Assembly: GCA_021203305.1 (NCBI GenBank)
Contig: JAJQBK010000026.1
Location: 1 to 64,000 of the forward strand
Direction: 5' to 3'
DNA length: 64,000 nt
Origin: Lachnospiraceae bacterium
GTDB taxonomy: Bacteria; Bacillota; Clostridia; Lachnospirales; Lachnospiraceae
Shown here piece after piece: positions 43,232 through 52,196 of this stretch (within the stretch, counting starts at the first letter, position 1; each line of letters starts with the position of its first letter). Under the pieces are notes generated by a model that saw only the letters and a program-made list of their open reading frames with translations, had not been told where the DNA came from and made no database searches. The position numbers and the translations under genes are program-made.

Positions 43232-43537
43232 ATGGCTACTACATCAGCCGTATATGCGCGGATAGATACAAACTTAAAAGAAAATGCCGAAAGCATTTTA
43301 AGCCAACTCGGCATTTCTCCATCCAGCGCCATACAAATGCTTTACAGCCAGATTGTCCTGGTAAAGGGAATGCCATTTGCCCTTCGTCTTCCTTCGGATA
43401 AAGCAGTTGCAGGTCCCGGACTGACACGGGCTGAACTGGACACCGAACTTACAAAGGGTATCCATTCATTACAATCAGGAGAAAGATATTCAGCGGATGA
43501 GGTCGATGCGCGGCTGGCTAAGGAATTTGGTATATGA
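43232..43537 (+). CDS. RelB/DinJ-family antitoxin
   Basis: 101 residues. The N-terminal half is the RelB/DinJ ribbon-helix-helix: VYARIDTNLKENAESILSQLGISPSSAIQMLYSQIV, then PFALRLPSD. The C-terminal part (TRAELDTELTKGIHSLQSGERYSADEV) is the toxin-wrapping segment. The ATG at 43232 has AAGGAG about nine bases upstream. The stop overlaps the toxin start by four bases. It would repress the palindromic promoter just upstream. Confidence 0.9.
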   Translation: MATTSAVYARIDTNLKENAESILSQLGISPSSAIQMLYSQIVLVKGMPFALRLPSDKAVAGPGLTRAELDTELTKGIHSLQSGERYSADEVDARLAKEFGI

Positions 43538-43857
43538 ATAAAGCCTACGACATTTCTTACTCACCAGAAGCACTAAAGGATTTGGAGAATATTTATTGCT
43601 ATATTGCATTTGAACTTATGGTTCCGGACACTGCAGAAAATCAGATAAATCGTATTCGCAATCGCATTCGGTCTCTTGATCTGTTTCCCGACGGCTTTGG
43701 ACAAGTCGATTGGGAACCATGGAAATCGATGGGAATGCGCAAACTCCCTGTTGACCATTACATCGCATTTTTTCTGGTTGGCAGGGATAACAGGGAAGTC
43801 ATCATCGTCCGCATTCTCTATAGCGGAATGGATACTGAAGGTATGATAAATCAATAA
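43534..43857 (+). CDS. RelE/ParE-family toxin
   Basis: 107 residues of the RelE/ParE superfamily: YDISYSPEALKDLENIYCYI at the N-terminus, RIRNRIRSLDLFPDGFG in the middle, and RKLPVDHYIAFFLVGRDNREVIIVRILYSGMD at the end with the conserved Arg and Tyr. Depending on subgroup it cleaves ribosome-bound mRNA or poisons gyrase; the sequence does not decide. It overlaps the antitoxin by ATGA. Confidence 0.88.
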   Translation: MNKAYDISYSPEALKDLENIYCYIAFELMVPDTAENQINRIRNRIRSLDLFPDGFGQVDWEPWKSMGMRKLPVDHYIAFFLVGRDNREVIIVRILYSGMDTEGMINQ

Positions 43858-43912
43858 CTCTCAAATATTCTTCAAGATGCACTCATTACATCGACTGGCA
43901 AATCACAGCTCA

Positions 43913-43957
43913 AAAGTGGTGAAGGCTGTCCTCAATCAGTATGGCTTTCACCACTTT
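43913..43957. terminator. hairpin between convergent toxin and ABC-F genes
   Basis: AAAGTGGTGAA (43913-43923) pairs with TTCACCACTTT (43947-43957). TTTT follows on the minus strand, so it may terminate the ABC-F transcript; there is no U-tract on the plus strand. Confidence 0.55.
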
Positions 43958-43975
43958 CATCGTCATCACATCCCT

Positions 43976-45571
43976 TTACAGCCGCACCGTCCGCGTCGCA
44001 ATCCGCTCCCCGAAGCGCACGTCATGCTCCACAAGCAGCATGGTCGGCTCATAACGCAGTATCATTTCTTCTATCTGCATCCGTGAAAATACGTCAATAT
44101 AATTCAGCGGCTCATCCCAGATATACAGATGGGCTGGTGTCAACAGGCTCGCGGCAATCAGCACTTTTTTCTTCTGTCCCTCCGAAAAGTCCTCCATGCT
44201 TTTGGAAAACTGCGCCCGCTCCATATCCAGCTGCCGCAGCAGGGCGCAGAACAGGCTCTCGTCCAGGCCTCTTTCCCGGCAAAAATCGCGGAGGCCGCCG
44301 CACAGAAAAGAAGTGTCCTGATTCACATAGGATACGGTGAGTCCCGCTCCGGTCATCAGCTCCCCATGCTTTATGATATCCGCCCCGCAGTCATAATCTG
44401 ACTCAGGGAAATCTATCCCCCGCAGCGCCGCCTTCCCTGCCCGCGGGTCTTGTTCCCCGAATTTTTTCACAATTTCAGAAAGAATCGCGTGAATCAGCGT
44501 GGACTTTCCACTGCCGTTTACACCCTGTAACAGAACGCGCTCGCCCCGCCCCAGCTCAAAAGAAAATCCTGAAAGCACCGGCTCATCCCTGCCTTCATAA
44601 GATAATTCCAGATTTTTCGCGTACAAAAGACGTTCTTTGTGATATGTCAAGGGATAGAGTTTGAGTGCCGCCGGATTTTCAATATCCTGCAAAAGGCCCT
44701 CTTTCTCCTCGATCTCCCGGCCAATCCGTTTCTCATAGGCCAGAACACGGGCCTGCGCCTTTTTGGTTTTTGCGCCGATAAACGCGCGGGTATCCTTGCA
44801 CCGGTCAGGCTCCTTAACCGGATCAAAGCCTATCTTGGTATTCTCGTTTTTATCCGCCCAGCGGCGGGTCCGGTCCGCGGCTTTTTTCAGGCTGTCAATC
44901 TCCCGCAGATGCTTTTCATTCTCCGCCTGGGCAAAGCTGTCCTTCCGCTTCTTATTTTCCCACCAGGTCGAAAAATTCCCGGCCTGTACCTCGATCGTTT
45001 TCCGGTTCAGCACAAGCACATGATCCACACAGGCATCCAGCAGATCCCGGTCATGGGAGACGAGGATAAAACCCTTCTTCCCGCGCAGATATCGCTTTAC
45101 GGTCTCCCGCGTTTCCATATCCAGGTGATTCGTCGGCTCATCAATCAGCGGGAAATCATTTTCTCCCGAAAACAGAATTGCCAGCAGCACCTTTGTGCGC
45201 TCGCCAAAGCTCAGGCTTTGAAACGGCCGGTACAAAAGCTCTGCCTCAGCCCCAAGCGTGTCCATTTCCCGCAGAACACGCCATTCCTCGCAGCCGCTTT
45301 TTAATTCGTCCAGGAACGCAGACACGCACTCCCCCATCCTGAAATCCGGGATTTTATACGGAAAATAATCAAAAGCGGTGCTCGCGCTGATTGCGCCCTG
45401 ATATTCGTATTTTCCCTGCAGCAGAGCCAGAAATGTGCTCTTCCCCTTCCCGTTCCTTCCCAGAAATCCCAGCTTCCAGTCGGTATCAACAACAAAAGAA
45501 ACATTCTCGAAAATATTGTCAAAGCTCCCATCATAGCAGAACGTGAGATCTGAAACCAAAATCTGTGCCAT
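43976..45571 (-). CDS. ABC-F ribosomal protection protein, Lsa/Vga-like
   Basis: 531 residues with two ATPase domains and no membrane segments. Domain 1: Walker A FLGRNGKGKST, signature LSFGERTK, LIDEPTNHLD. Linker helices at about 190-310 are charged. Domain 2: QGVNGSGKST, FSEGQKKK, and the unusual IWDEPLNYIDVFSRMQ typical of the Lsa-type antibiotic-resistance group. Such proteins displace lincosamides, pleuromutilins or streptogramins from the ribosome. AAGGAGG lies five bases before the ATG. The leader carries a short ORF and an attenuator, the usual drug-inducible arrangement. Drug spectrum unknown. Confidence 0.9.
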   Translation of the reverse strand: MAQILVSDLTFCYDGSFDNIFENVSFVVDTDWKLGFLGRNGKGKSTFLALLQGKYEYQGAISASTAFDYFPYKIPDFRMGECVSAFLDELKSGCEEWRVLREMDTLGAEAELLYRPFQSLSFGERTKVLLAILFSGENDFPLIDEPTNHLDMETRETVKRYLRGKKGFILVSHDRDLLDACVDHVLVLNRKTIEVQAGNFSTWWENKKRKDSFAQAENEKHLREIDSLKKAADRTRRWADKNENTKIGFDPVKEPDRCKDTRAFIGAKTKKAQARVLAYEKRIGREIEEKEGLLQDIENPAALKLYPLTYHKERLLYAKNLELSYEGRDEPVLSGFSFELGRGERVLLQGVNGSGKSTLIHAILSEIVKKFGEQDPRAGKAALRGIDFPESDYDCGADIIKHGELMTGAGLTVSYVNQDTSFLCGGLRDFCRERGLDESLFCALLRQLDMERAQFSKSMEDFSEGQKKKVLIAASLLTPAHLYIWDEPLNYIDVFSRMQIEEMILRYEPTMLLVEHDVRFGERIATRTVRL

Positions 45572-45698
45572 AAATTCCTCCTTCCAAAAGGTGTCGTCAA
45601 AAGCACTGGTTTTTCATTTTCACGCCTGATGCCTGCTCTTCCCTTTCAAACCCCAGAATTTCCCTCGGGAATCAAAAAAGAGCGCAGAAAACGAGAAC

Positions 45699-45795
45699 AA
45701 AAAACCAGCTTATGACAACACAAACAGACGGCTGATCCGCTGCAAAAAAATCTGTCCGTTTTTGACGCGTAAAAGCGCCCTTGTCATAAAAGCTG
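45699..45795 (-). terminator. attenuator terminator in the ABC-F leader
   Basis: Segments 1 and 2 form about 13 bp with a two-base bulge, closed over a 62-base loop that itself can fold (ACGGACAGA with TCTGTTTGT including G-U pairs), and are followed by TTTTTT (45704-45699). Confidence 0.65.
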
Positions 45796-45796
45796 A

Positions 45797-45811
45797 TTAC
45801 TTTGTTGCCAT
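45797..45811 (-). CDS. four-residue leader ORF (MATK) of the ABC-F gene
   Basis: ATG GCA ACA AAG TAA, with AGAGG about six bases upstream and a promoter about 30 bases further up. Its stop codon touches the 5' arm of the attenuator. Very short leader ORFs of this kind control several ABC-F resistance genes. Confidence 0.55.
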   Translation of the reverse strand: MATK

Positions 45812-45840
45812 TTTCCACCTCTTTTTTTAAATCTGAGGGC

Positions 45841-45869
45841 AGTATAGCACAGATCCCGGATATCCGCAA
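45841..45869 (-). promoter_or_regulatory. promoter of the ABC-F transcript
   Basis: Minus strand TTGCGG (45869-45864), 17 bp, TATACT (45846-45841). It begins immediately after the GH115 stop codon and gives a leader of about 260 bases. Confidence 0.65.
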
Positions 45870-48800
45870 TCATAAATTATTTTCTTTCGCCGATTCCAGA
45901 CAGAAGCTGTCCACCCGAATACCGGAAGCAAAGGCCGAAAAACTCATCAGGTGCTCCCCCGCGGTAAGCTCCACCTTCGCGATGGGGGTCAGGCGCCAGA
46001 TATGCTCCGCCTCGTATTTCCAGAGATTGCCGCCCCGGTAAAGGCGGTCTTTTGTGACAGGCATGTCATCAATGTTGAGCGCGAAGCGTCCGTTTTTCTG
46101 GTTTGTCACATATGTGAGTGCCCAGATGGTATAAGAGCCGCCGGTGCAGGAGAAGCGATAGTGCAGGGTTGGCGCTGTCTCCACGGTATCCCACACGCGG
46201 TTTTTCTCGCGGATGTGCATGGCGATTCCGCTACGGGAGTGGGATTCGGCGACGCAGTACGACCAGTCATAGTTGGTCGTATAGGCGTAAGAGGTCTGAC
46301 CCCAGGCAGAGAAAGCGTCAATTCTGACAATTCCGTCACATTCTTTGAAAATCTGATTACCCATTGCCAGCAGTTCTTCCACGGTGGTTTCTCTGTTGTA
46401 GTCATTTCCCGCGGTTTTCCATGGGTCTTTTTCCGCGGCAATCTGTTCATCGGTTGCGCTCACGCTGTCGCCGCCGCTCTCCCAGTGAGCGCGGATCAAC
46501 GGGCGGGGTGAAAGGGAAAGGTCGCTGTACCAGATTTTCTGTGCTTCCTCCACAACATCCTTTCCCGGAAAGTTGTCGTTGCCGGATTGAAAGCAAATGC
46601 AATTGACCTTACCCGGTAATCCATTCACAAACGCTTCCGCCCGTTCCCGCAAAGACATGCGGGCATCCGGTTCCTGCTGCGTTTTCCGCAGAGATATCTC
46701 AGCCGCGTCAGAACCGGTCAATGGATACAGCACAAACCCGGAAAAGGCAAAATACCGGTCCACCACCCGAAAATGAATCTCATGGCTTCCGGCGCACATC
46801 CCCGGCAAGTTCAGATACAGCCTGTCCACCAGATTCAGCGTATTGATTTCCCAGCTTCCCCTCCACTCATCATTAGATAAACTCTCTATGATCTGCTCCT
46901 CTCCGTCGTCCACCCGCACCAGGATGCGTATCTGTCCCACAGAATTCAAGGACGGGTAGCGATGTAACTCCAGCAGATAATCACCGTCAGTCAGCAATGT
47001 CACCTGATATGAAATCTCCGCGCCCGGCTCGTACGCCTCCAGCAGATCGCCGCCGCCTCGGCCAAGTCGTTTGATGGCACGCCAGCCGTTTCTTCTGTTA
47101 TTTTCAGGAAGAGAATCCGCGCGAACCGCCACAATGCTGTTTACCTCTGTCGCCTCTTCGCATTTTTCGCCCTCCCACTGTGCCTTCGATTCAACAAGGG
47201 GCTCTTTTTTATCATTCCGGCATTCTGCCGCGAAATTCTGTTCTCCCGTATTTTTGCCAAGTCCCGCTTTCATCTGCGGCTCTCTCGCCTTTCCTGTCGG
47301 TATCGGAGGCACCGCCGCGGGAAACATGGCCGTCCTCGGCGGTGGGTAATCCTCCGGCGTCACAATACCGTTCCACTTGCCGCCACACATTTTTTCATTA
47401 TAATATACCAGCATTTTGCGCCGCAGATCCTCGAAAAAGCGGGTATACTCCACGCAATCTTTCTGCTCTTTTTCAGCATCCGTCCCCGCCAGAAGCGCAC
47501 TCCTGTCTGCAAAATAATACATCGCCCCGGTGTAGTACGCAGCATGGATTTTCATCAGCACCATCTCAAAAAAAGCGGCCCGCTCTTCCTCAGGAAGAGC
47601 CTCGTAAATCGCGTTTCCTTTCTGATACAGGGTGCGGAGCTTATTTAAACGCACGGCGGCTTCATTTACCGTTCCGGTCTGCGGGAAGACATCCTCCTCC
47701 ATGAGCTCGATTTTGCGGGTGTTGGCCACCTGCGCGAAGTCATTCAAAAGAGCGGCGGTCTCCCGGCCGTGGCCGCCGGTGAAATTGCGGTCAATCCAGT
47801 CCGCCAGGTAATCGTCCACATCGGCAGTCCTGCGCCGGATCTTTTCCGGCTCCTCTTCCGCGGACATCCGTTCCTGCGGCACTCCGTGATATACCGCTGT
47901 TTTCCCGTCCGATTTCTGCCGGTTCTTCTGATTTTCATTCTCATCATCCGTGCCTTTTATCGGATTGTACACTTTCCCTGTCTCCCAGCCCAGCCGCAGC
48001 ACAAACTCCATCTCCTGCTCCAGCGGCTTGATGGCACCCATGTTGGTCACCCAGAGTTTACGAATGCCGTTATCATAAGCCTTCTCCAGCTCATATTTCG
48101 TCTGCGCCAGCGGAATCGAGGAAATAAACAGGTATGACCGACCCGGCGGCGCCCAATAGGAATTATGATAATAAACCCCGTTGCCGCCCTTACGCTTCCT
48201 CGCCTCCCCGGACGGGTATCGGCGGACATAGCCGTAATTATCATTCGACCAGACCAGCGTCAGATCCTCCGGGAGTTCCAGGCCGTTATCATATAATTCC
48301 AGGACTTCTTTGTACGGGATAAATAATTTCAGAATATTTTTTTCGTCCTTACAGGCCGCTGCACTGCTCAGCCCGGATATCTCAGGTGAGCCGCTTTCCT
48401 TTTTCTCCTTCTCTTCCGCGAGGGGTTTCGGGCAATTTGCATCCAGAATTTTATTCGTAACAAAACCGGACGTCTCTTTGCCAATCTCCTTGCACAAAAC
48501 CTCCGAAATAATCTCCTCTTGGTCGTGAATAATCATTTCCAATAATTCAATTTTCTGTTGCCGCAGCTCCTCTTCCGTCTCCGCTTGCAGATTTTCTGTT
48601 TCAAAACCGGAATCGTGGATTCCTCTCATCCCCAGGGTATAGCTGACCTCGAAATCCTGATTCTGCTCCACGCTCTCCCGCCAGTATTCCTTCAGGATCT
48701 CCCTGTTGCGTCCCTCAATGGAATAATCATACTTCGCATCCGTATACCCCTTCTTTTCAATCCAGGGTTTCCACTCTCTGTAGTTGCTGCGCATCAGCAT

Positions 48801-49550
48801 GTCACAGTGGGAGGTTCCCACCACCACGCCCATCTTGTCCGCCAGAGCGCCGTTTTCCTTTTTTACATTAAAGGAATTGACATGCATGGCGGGCCAGATA
48901 TAATTTCCCTTCAGGCGCAGCAGCAGCTCAAAAATTTTCTCATAGGTCTTCACCCCGATGGTATCCTCTCCCATGTGCAGCCTGACCCAGTGATCCAGTT
49001 CCTCCTCATCATTGATAAAAATCCCGCGATACTCAATCCCGGGATAATCAAACTTTCTGTACCCATCCCGCAGAGAGAACCCCTCCCTCTCCCGCACCGG
49101 CACATCCGCCCAGAAATACCAGGGCGAGACACCGAGCATCTCGCAAAGCTCGTAAATTCCATAAATTGTGCCCCGCCGGTCACTGCCCGCGATAATCAGA
49201 CAATTCCCACACACCTGTAACAGGTAAGCCTCCTTACGCAGAGTACCGTTTTCATCCGTGAAATCGGCCAGGTTTACATATGGCTGAATGCTTTCGGAGA
49301 CGCCTAGAGTACCGATCAGAAGTTCCGGTAAACACCGGCTTGCGTTCTTCGCTTTTCTATCCTGGTCATCGTTCCTTTGTTTCTGCGTTGAAACGTCAGT
49401 ATCAGTACCTGAAACCCCCTCTGAAAACTTCACATGCAGAGTCTTTTTCAGATCCGTCCGCAGATTTTCCGCCGCGATTTTTACCGCCTCGGATTCTTTT
49501 TGATTCAGAATCATGCGCACTTCTCCGCCGTTCATAATTGTAAAGCTCAT
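45870..49550 (-). CDS. GH115 alpha-glucuronidase
   Basis: 1226 residues. It removes (4-O-methyl)glucuronic acid from xylan, including internal residues. GH115 hallmarks are seen in order: an N-terminal deacetylase-like domain with LIIAGSDRRGTIYGIYELCE, then YRGIFINDEEELDHW, LLLRLKGNYIWPAMH and VGTSHCDMLMRSN, YTLGMRGIHDSG, and LVWSNDNYGYVRRYP. A C-terminal beta-sandwich domain follows a charged linker. It is longer than usual because of several Glu/Lys-rich insertions. The ATG at 49550 has GGGGGA upstream; the ATG at 49577 would overlap the preceding GH2. No signal peptide, so it acts on imported oligosaccharides. Confidence 0.92.
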   Translation of the reverse strand: MSFTIMNGGEVRMILNQKESEAVKIAAENLRTDLKKTLHVKFSEGVSGTDTDVSTQKQRNDDQDRKAKNASRCLPELLIGTLGVSESIQPYVNLADFTDENGTLRKEAYLLQVCGNCLIIAGSDRRGTIYGIYELCEMLGVSPWYFWADVPVREREGFSLRDGYRKFDYPGIEYRGIFINDEEELDHWVRLHMGEDTIGVKTYEKIFELLLRLKGNYIWPAMHVNSFNVKKENGALADKMGVVVGTSHCDMLMRSNYREWKPWIEKKGYTDAKYDYSIEGRNREILKEYWRESVEQNQDFEVSYTLGMRGIHDSGFETENLQAETEEELRQQKIELLEMIIHDQEEIISEVLCKEIGKETSGFVTNKILDANCPKPLAEEKEKKESGSPEISGLSSAAACKDEKNILKLFIPYKEVLELYDNGLELPEDLTLVWSNDNYGYVRRYPSGEARKRKGGNGVYYHNSYWAPPGRSYLFISSIPLAQTKYELEKAYDNGIRKLWVTNMGAIKPLEQEMEFVLRLGWETGKVYNPIKGTDDENENQKNRQKSDGKTAVYHGVPQERMSAEEEPEKIRRRTADVDDYLADWIDRNFTGGHGRETAALLNDFAQVANTRKIELMEEDVFPQTGTVNEAAVRLNKLRTLYQKGNAIYEALPEEERAAFFEMVLMKIHAAYYTGAMYYFADRSALLAGTDAEKEQKDCVEYTRFFEDLRRKMLVYYNEKMCGGKWNGIVTPEDYPPPRTAMFPAAVPPIPTGKAREPQMKAGLGKNTGEQNFAAECRNDKKEPLVESKAQWEGEKCEEATEVNSIVAVRADSLPENNRRNGWRAIKRLGRGGGDLLEAYEPGAEISYQVTLLTDGDYLLELHRYPSLNSVGQIRILVRVDDGEEQIIESLSNDEWRGSWEINTLNLVDRLYLNLPGMCAGSHEIHFRVVDRYFAFSGFVLYPLTGSDAAEISLRKTQQEPDARMSLRERAEAFVNGLPGKVNCICFQSGNDNFPGKDVVEEAQKIWYSDLSLSPRPLIRAHWESGGDSVSATDEQIAAEKDPWKTAGNDYNRETTVEELLAMGNQIFKECDGIVRIDAFSAWGQTSYAYTTNYDWSYCVAESHSRSGIAMHIREKNRVWDTVETAPTLHYRFSCTGGSYTIWALTYVTNQKNGRFALNIDDMPVTKDRLYRGGNLWKYEAEHIWRLTPIAKVELTAGEHLMSFSAFASGIRVDSFCLESAKENNL

Positions 49551-49566
49551 ATTTTCCCCCTGTTTT

Positions 49567-52089
49567 CTATAAAACATGAATCACCGTCTGCGCAGGAAGC
49601 AGTCCCGCCCCATAAGCGCTGACCTTCACACGCCCTACCCCTGTCACAGCAAGCGCCACCGCGGCTTTTCCGTTGAATAAATGAATCCTGTCCCCGTCCC
49701 TTGGTTCCAGGCTCTGAATGTCTCCGTTGTCCACGCCCACGATACGGGCCGGGCCTTCCACGACAAATTTCACAGACGCGCTCTCGCGCAAGACAGGGTT
49801 GTCGTCCTTGTCGTATGTGCGCACTTTCAACAGCATCTGATAAAAATCAGTCTCTTCCCGCTCCCTCTTTGTATAAGCACCGCGTTTCTGCTGCCGTTCA
49901 TTTTCATCCGCGCTTCCGGCCTTCTCATACGGAGGAGTGCATAACCTTTTCAGTGAAAGCTTCTGCTCCTCCCGCTCAAAGGAAAGCTTCACTGCCGGTC
50001 CCGGCGTCACCACCTCATGCCGACAGACCTCTTTTCCGTCCTTTAATCCAACCACCGTCACCTTCCCCGGCAAATAAGGCAGGTAACCCGTGATCGTCCG
50101 GTTGGGATATGCCGCCGTAGGCTTTAACAGAAATTCCTTTTCATTGACAAAGAGCCGCACCTGCTCACAGTTCGTGGCGATCATATAGGGGATGACCACG
50201 CCCTGAAACTGCGGGAACTCCCAGTGCGTTTCATACCGGGGATAATCCCATCCCTCCTTGGTGCCAAGGCAGGGAATGGTGTAGTCCATGACCGCGAACC
50301 GCACCATAGGCTCGCTTGTCCAATGGCTCTGATGCACCCAGGCGATAGGGCGTTTCTCCATATCCGCGGAAAAAAGCGCGCCGGACCAGCCCCTGGAAGG
50401 CGCTCCCATGGACTCTCCCAGATAGTCGATGCCCGTCCAGATCATACCGCCGATCACATAATCCCGCCTTTCCACGTCCCACCAGGGATTTTCATCGGAA
50501 TAATTCTGCAGAATATGATCCTGCCCACGGAAATACATGAAAGTTTCCGTGCCCAGGATGGCCTTGTCCGGGATCAGCTCGTGTATCCGGTCATACCACT
50601 GCTCCTGATAATTGCAGGCGATCAGATCCACGCGATCCGCGATCAGTTTAATCTGCCTGACACGGTCGTCAATATCGTAGATTTCGCCCTCTTTCGCCTC
50701 ATCCACGAATTTCTGGATGTCCACCACCTGCGACATATCTACTTCCTTCGTGGTCGGATAGGTAAAATGCGGGTTCATGGCCAGGGAAACCGGGCGCGTG
50801 GAGTCCAGCTCCTTCACCCGCTCCACATGCTGCTTCAGAATAGCCAGCATGGAGGGATAGGATTGATTCTCCACCTCATTGCCCACGCCCCAGAACAGAA
50901 TACATGGGCGGTTGCGATCCCTTAACACCATGGCATCGATATCCCGCTGCCATTCCGTCTCGTGATAGCGGCCATAGGCACCACCGGTCCACTTGTCAAA
51001 GCACTCCTCGTACACATAGAAGCCCAGCTCATCGCACAAATCCAGCATTTCCGGCATATATAAGTGATGCGCCAGTCGCAGGGCATTGCAGCCGATCTCC
51101 TTTAAGCACAAAAGCCTCTCCCGCCAGATTTCGGGCTGCACCGCCGTCCCGAAGGAACCCGCCTCCTGGTGGACGCAGACTCCCTTGAGCTTCACGGATT
51201 CGCCGTTGATAAATAAGCCTTTTTCCGGGAATAATTTAACGTCTCGCAGGCCGATTCTCAGGGAGATTTCATCCCCCACTTCAACCAGCTGCAGCTTCAG
51301 GTCATACAACGCCGGATGTTCCGCGCTCCACAACTCCGGTTCCGGAATCGTCATCTGTATCACGCCGCAGCCCTCTGCGATATAAACCGGCCCTGTCCCA
51401 GCATTTTCAGCCGCCTTGCCCTCTTTCGTCTCCTCAAATTCTCCGGCACAATTTTTTTCAATATTTTCTTTACTGCCTCTGTCCCGGATATTCACATCCC
51501 TCAGCGACAGCACCGCCCTCACCGGCTGCTCCGTTCCAGTATGTATCTCAAGCTCCGCTTTCTCTTTCTCCACCTGGGTAAGCACCTGTACCTTTTCCCG
51601 CTCCAGATGCACCTCCGGCAATACCTCCAGAAACGCCTTCCGGTAAATCCCCGCCCCGCTGTACCACCGGTCCGCGGGCAGAGCCGTGTTATCCACCTTC
51701 ACCAGAATCCGATTTTTCCCGGGGCGAACCGCCTCCGTAATATCCAGTGCAAACGGACTGTAGCCGTATTTCCCGCCGCCCGTACAAATATCATTAACCC
51801 AGACGGTACTGTTCTCATAGACGCCGTCAAAACACAGACGGTAAACCGCGCCAGGTAATACCTCATCCAGCACAAACTCCCTCTGATACCAGCCGATCCC
51901 CCAACGGTCAAAATACCCTTGCGCCGCCCCCTGTTTCATTTCCCTGTTAAAAGGACTCGCAATCTGCCAGTCATGCGGCAGCGTCACCGGGACATAATCC
52001 AGCTTCTCCGCCGCCTCCTTCTCCATCGGTTCAAAGCCCCGGTGCAGAGCAAATTTCCAGTTGTCATTCAGGTTGATTATTTTTCGCAT
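49567..52089 (-). CDS. GH2 family beta-galactosidase/beta-glucuronidase-like enzyme
   Basis: 840 residues. Sugar-binding domain (LNDNWKFAL, VTLPHDWQI, PADRWYSGAGIYR), Ig-like domain, then TIM barrel with acid/base Glu405 in FWGVGNEVENQ and nucleophile Glu515 in LGTETFMYF, and C-terminal Ig-like domains. Two hydrophilic insertions are present. The start at 52089 has AAAGGG six bases upstream. It lies 16 bases upstream of the GH115 gene and is probably co-transcribed, suggesting the two enzymes degrade the same branched glycan. Whether galactoside, glucuronide or xyloside is cleaved cannot be decided. Confidence 0.9.
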   Translation of the reverse strand: MRKIINLNDNWKFALHRGFEPMEKEAAEKLDYVPVTLPHDWQIASPFNREMKQGAAQGYFDRWGIGWYQREFVLDEVLPGAVYRLCFDGVYENSTVWVNDICTGGGKYGYSPFALDITEAVRPGKNRILVKVDNTALPADRWYSGAGIYRKAFLEVLPEVHLEREKVQVLTQVEKEKAELEIHTGTEQPVRAVLSLRDVNIRDRGSKENIEKNCAGEFEETKEGKAAENAGTGPVYIAEGCGVIQMTIPEPELWSAEHPALYDLKLQLVEVGDEISLRIGLRDVKLFPEKGLFINGESVKLKGVCVHQEAGSFGTAVQPEIWRERLLCLKEIGCNALRLAHHLYMPEMLDLCDELGFYVYEECFDKWTGGAYGRYHETEWQRDIDAMVLRDRNRPCILFWGVGNEVENQSYPSMLAILKQHVERVKELDSTRPVSLAMNPHFTYPTTKEVDMSQVVDIQKFVDEAKEGEIYDIDDRVRQIKLIADRVDLIACNYQEQWYDRIHELIPDKAILGTETFMYFRGQDHILQNYSDENPWWDVERRDYVIGGMIWTGIDYLGESMGAPSRGWSGALFSADMEKRPIAWVHQSHWTSEPMVRFAVMDYTIPCLGTKEGWDYPRYETHWEFPQFQGVVIPYMIATNCEQVRLFVNEKEFLLKPTAAYPNRTITGYLPYLPGKVTVVGLKDGKEVCRHEVVTPGPAVKLSFEREEQKLSLKRLCTPPYEKAGSADENERQQKRGAYTKREREETDFYQMLLKVRTYDKDDNPVLRESASVKFVVEGPARIVGVDNGDIQSLEPRDGDRIHLFNGKAAVALAVTGVGRVKVSAYGAGLLPAQTVIHVL

Positions 52090-52196
52090 ATGTAACCCTT
52101 TCCTGGGTGCCTTCGGCGACACATTTGCAGATATTCTCAACATATCCGCCTACGATGACCCTAAATCGTTTTTTTGGCACTTCTATATATCTATAT

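Larger units (their letters stand above)
45592..45822 (-). promoter_or_regulatory. drug-responsive attenuation leader of the ABC-F gene
   Basis: Three complementary segments lie in order on the minus strand. Segment 1 CAGCTTTTATGACAA (45795-45781) starts next to the stop of a 4-codon ORF. Segment 2 TTGTCATAAGCTGG (45718-45705) is followed by T6. Segment 3 CCAGTGCTTTTGACGACA (45609-45592) lies just before the ABC-F ribosome site. Segment 2 can pair with 1 (terminator) or, less perfectly, with 3. A ribosome stalled on the leader ORF would cover segment 1. Mechanism is inferred; pairing is seen directly. Confidence 0.7.

Noticed and set aside
45672-45869. A 65-codon frame inside the ABC-F leader
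   Set aside because: It starts upstream of the promoter -10, and most of its codons coincide with the attenuator arms and T-runs. The four-codon ORF with a real ribosome site explains the leader better.
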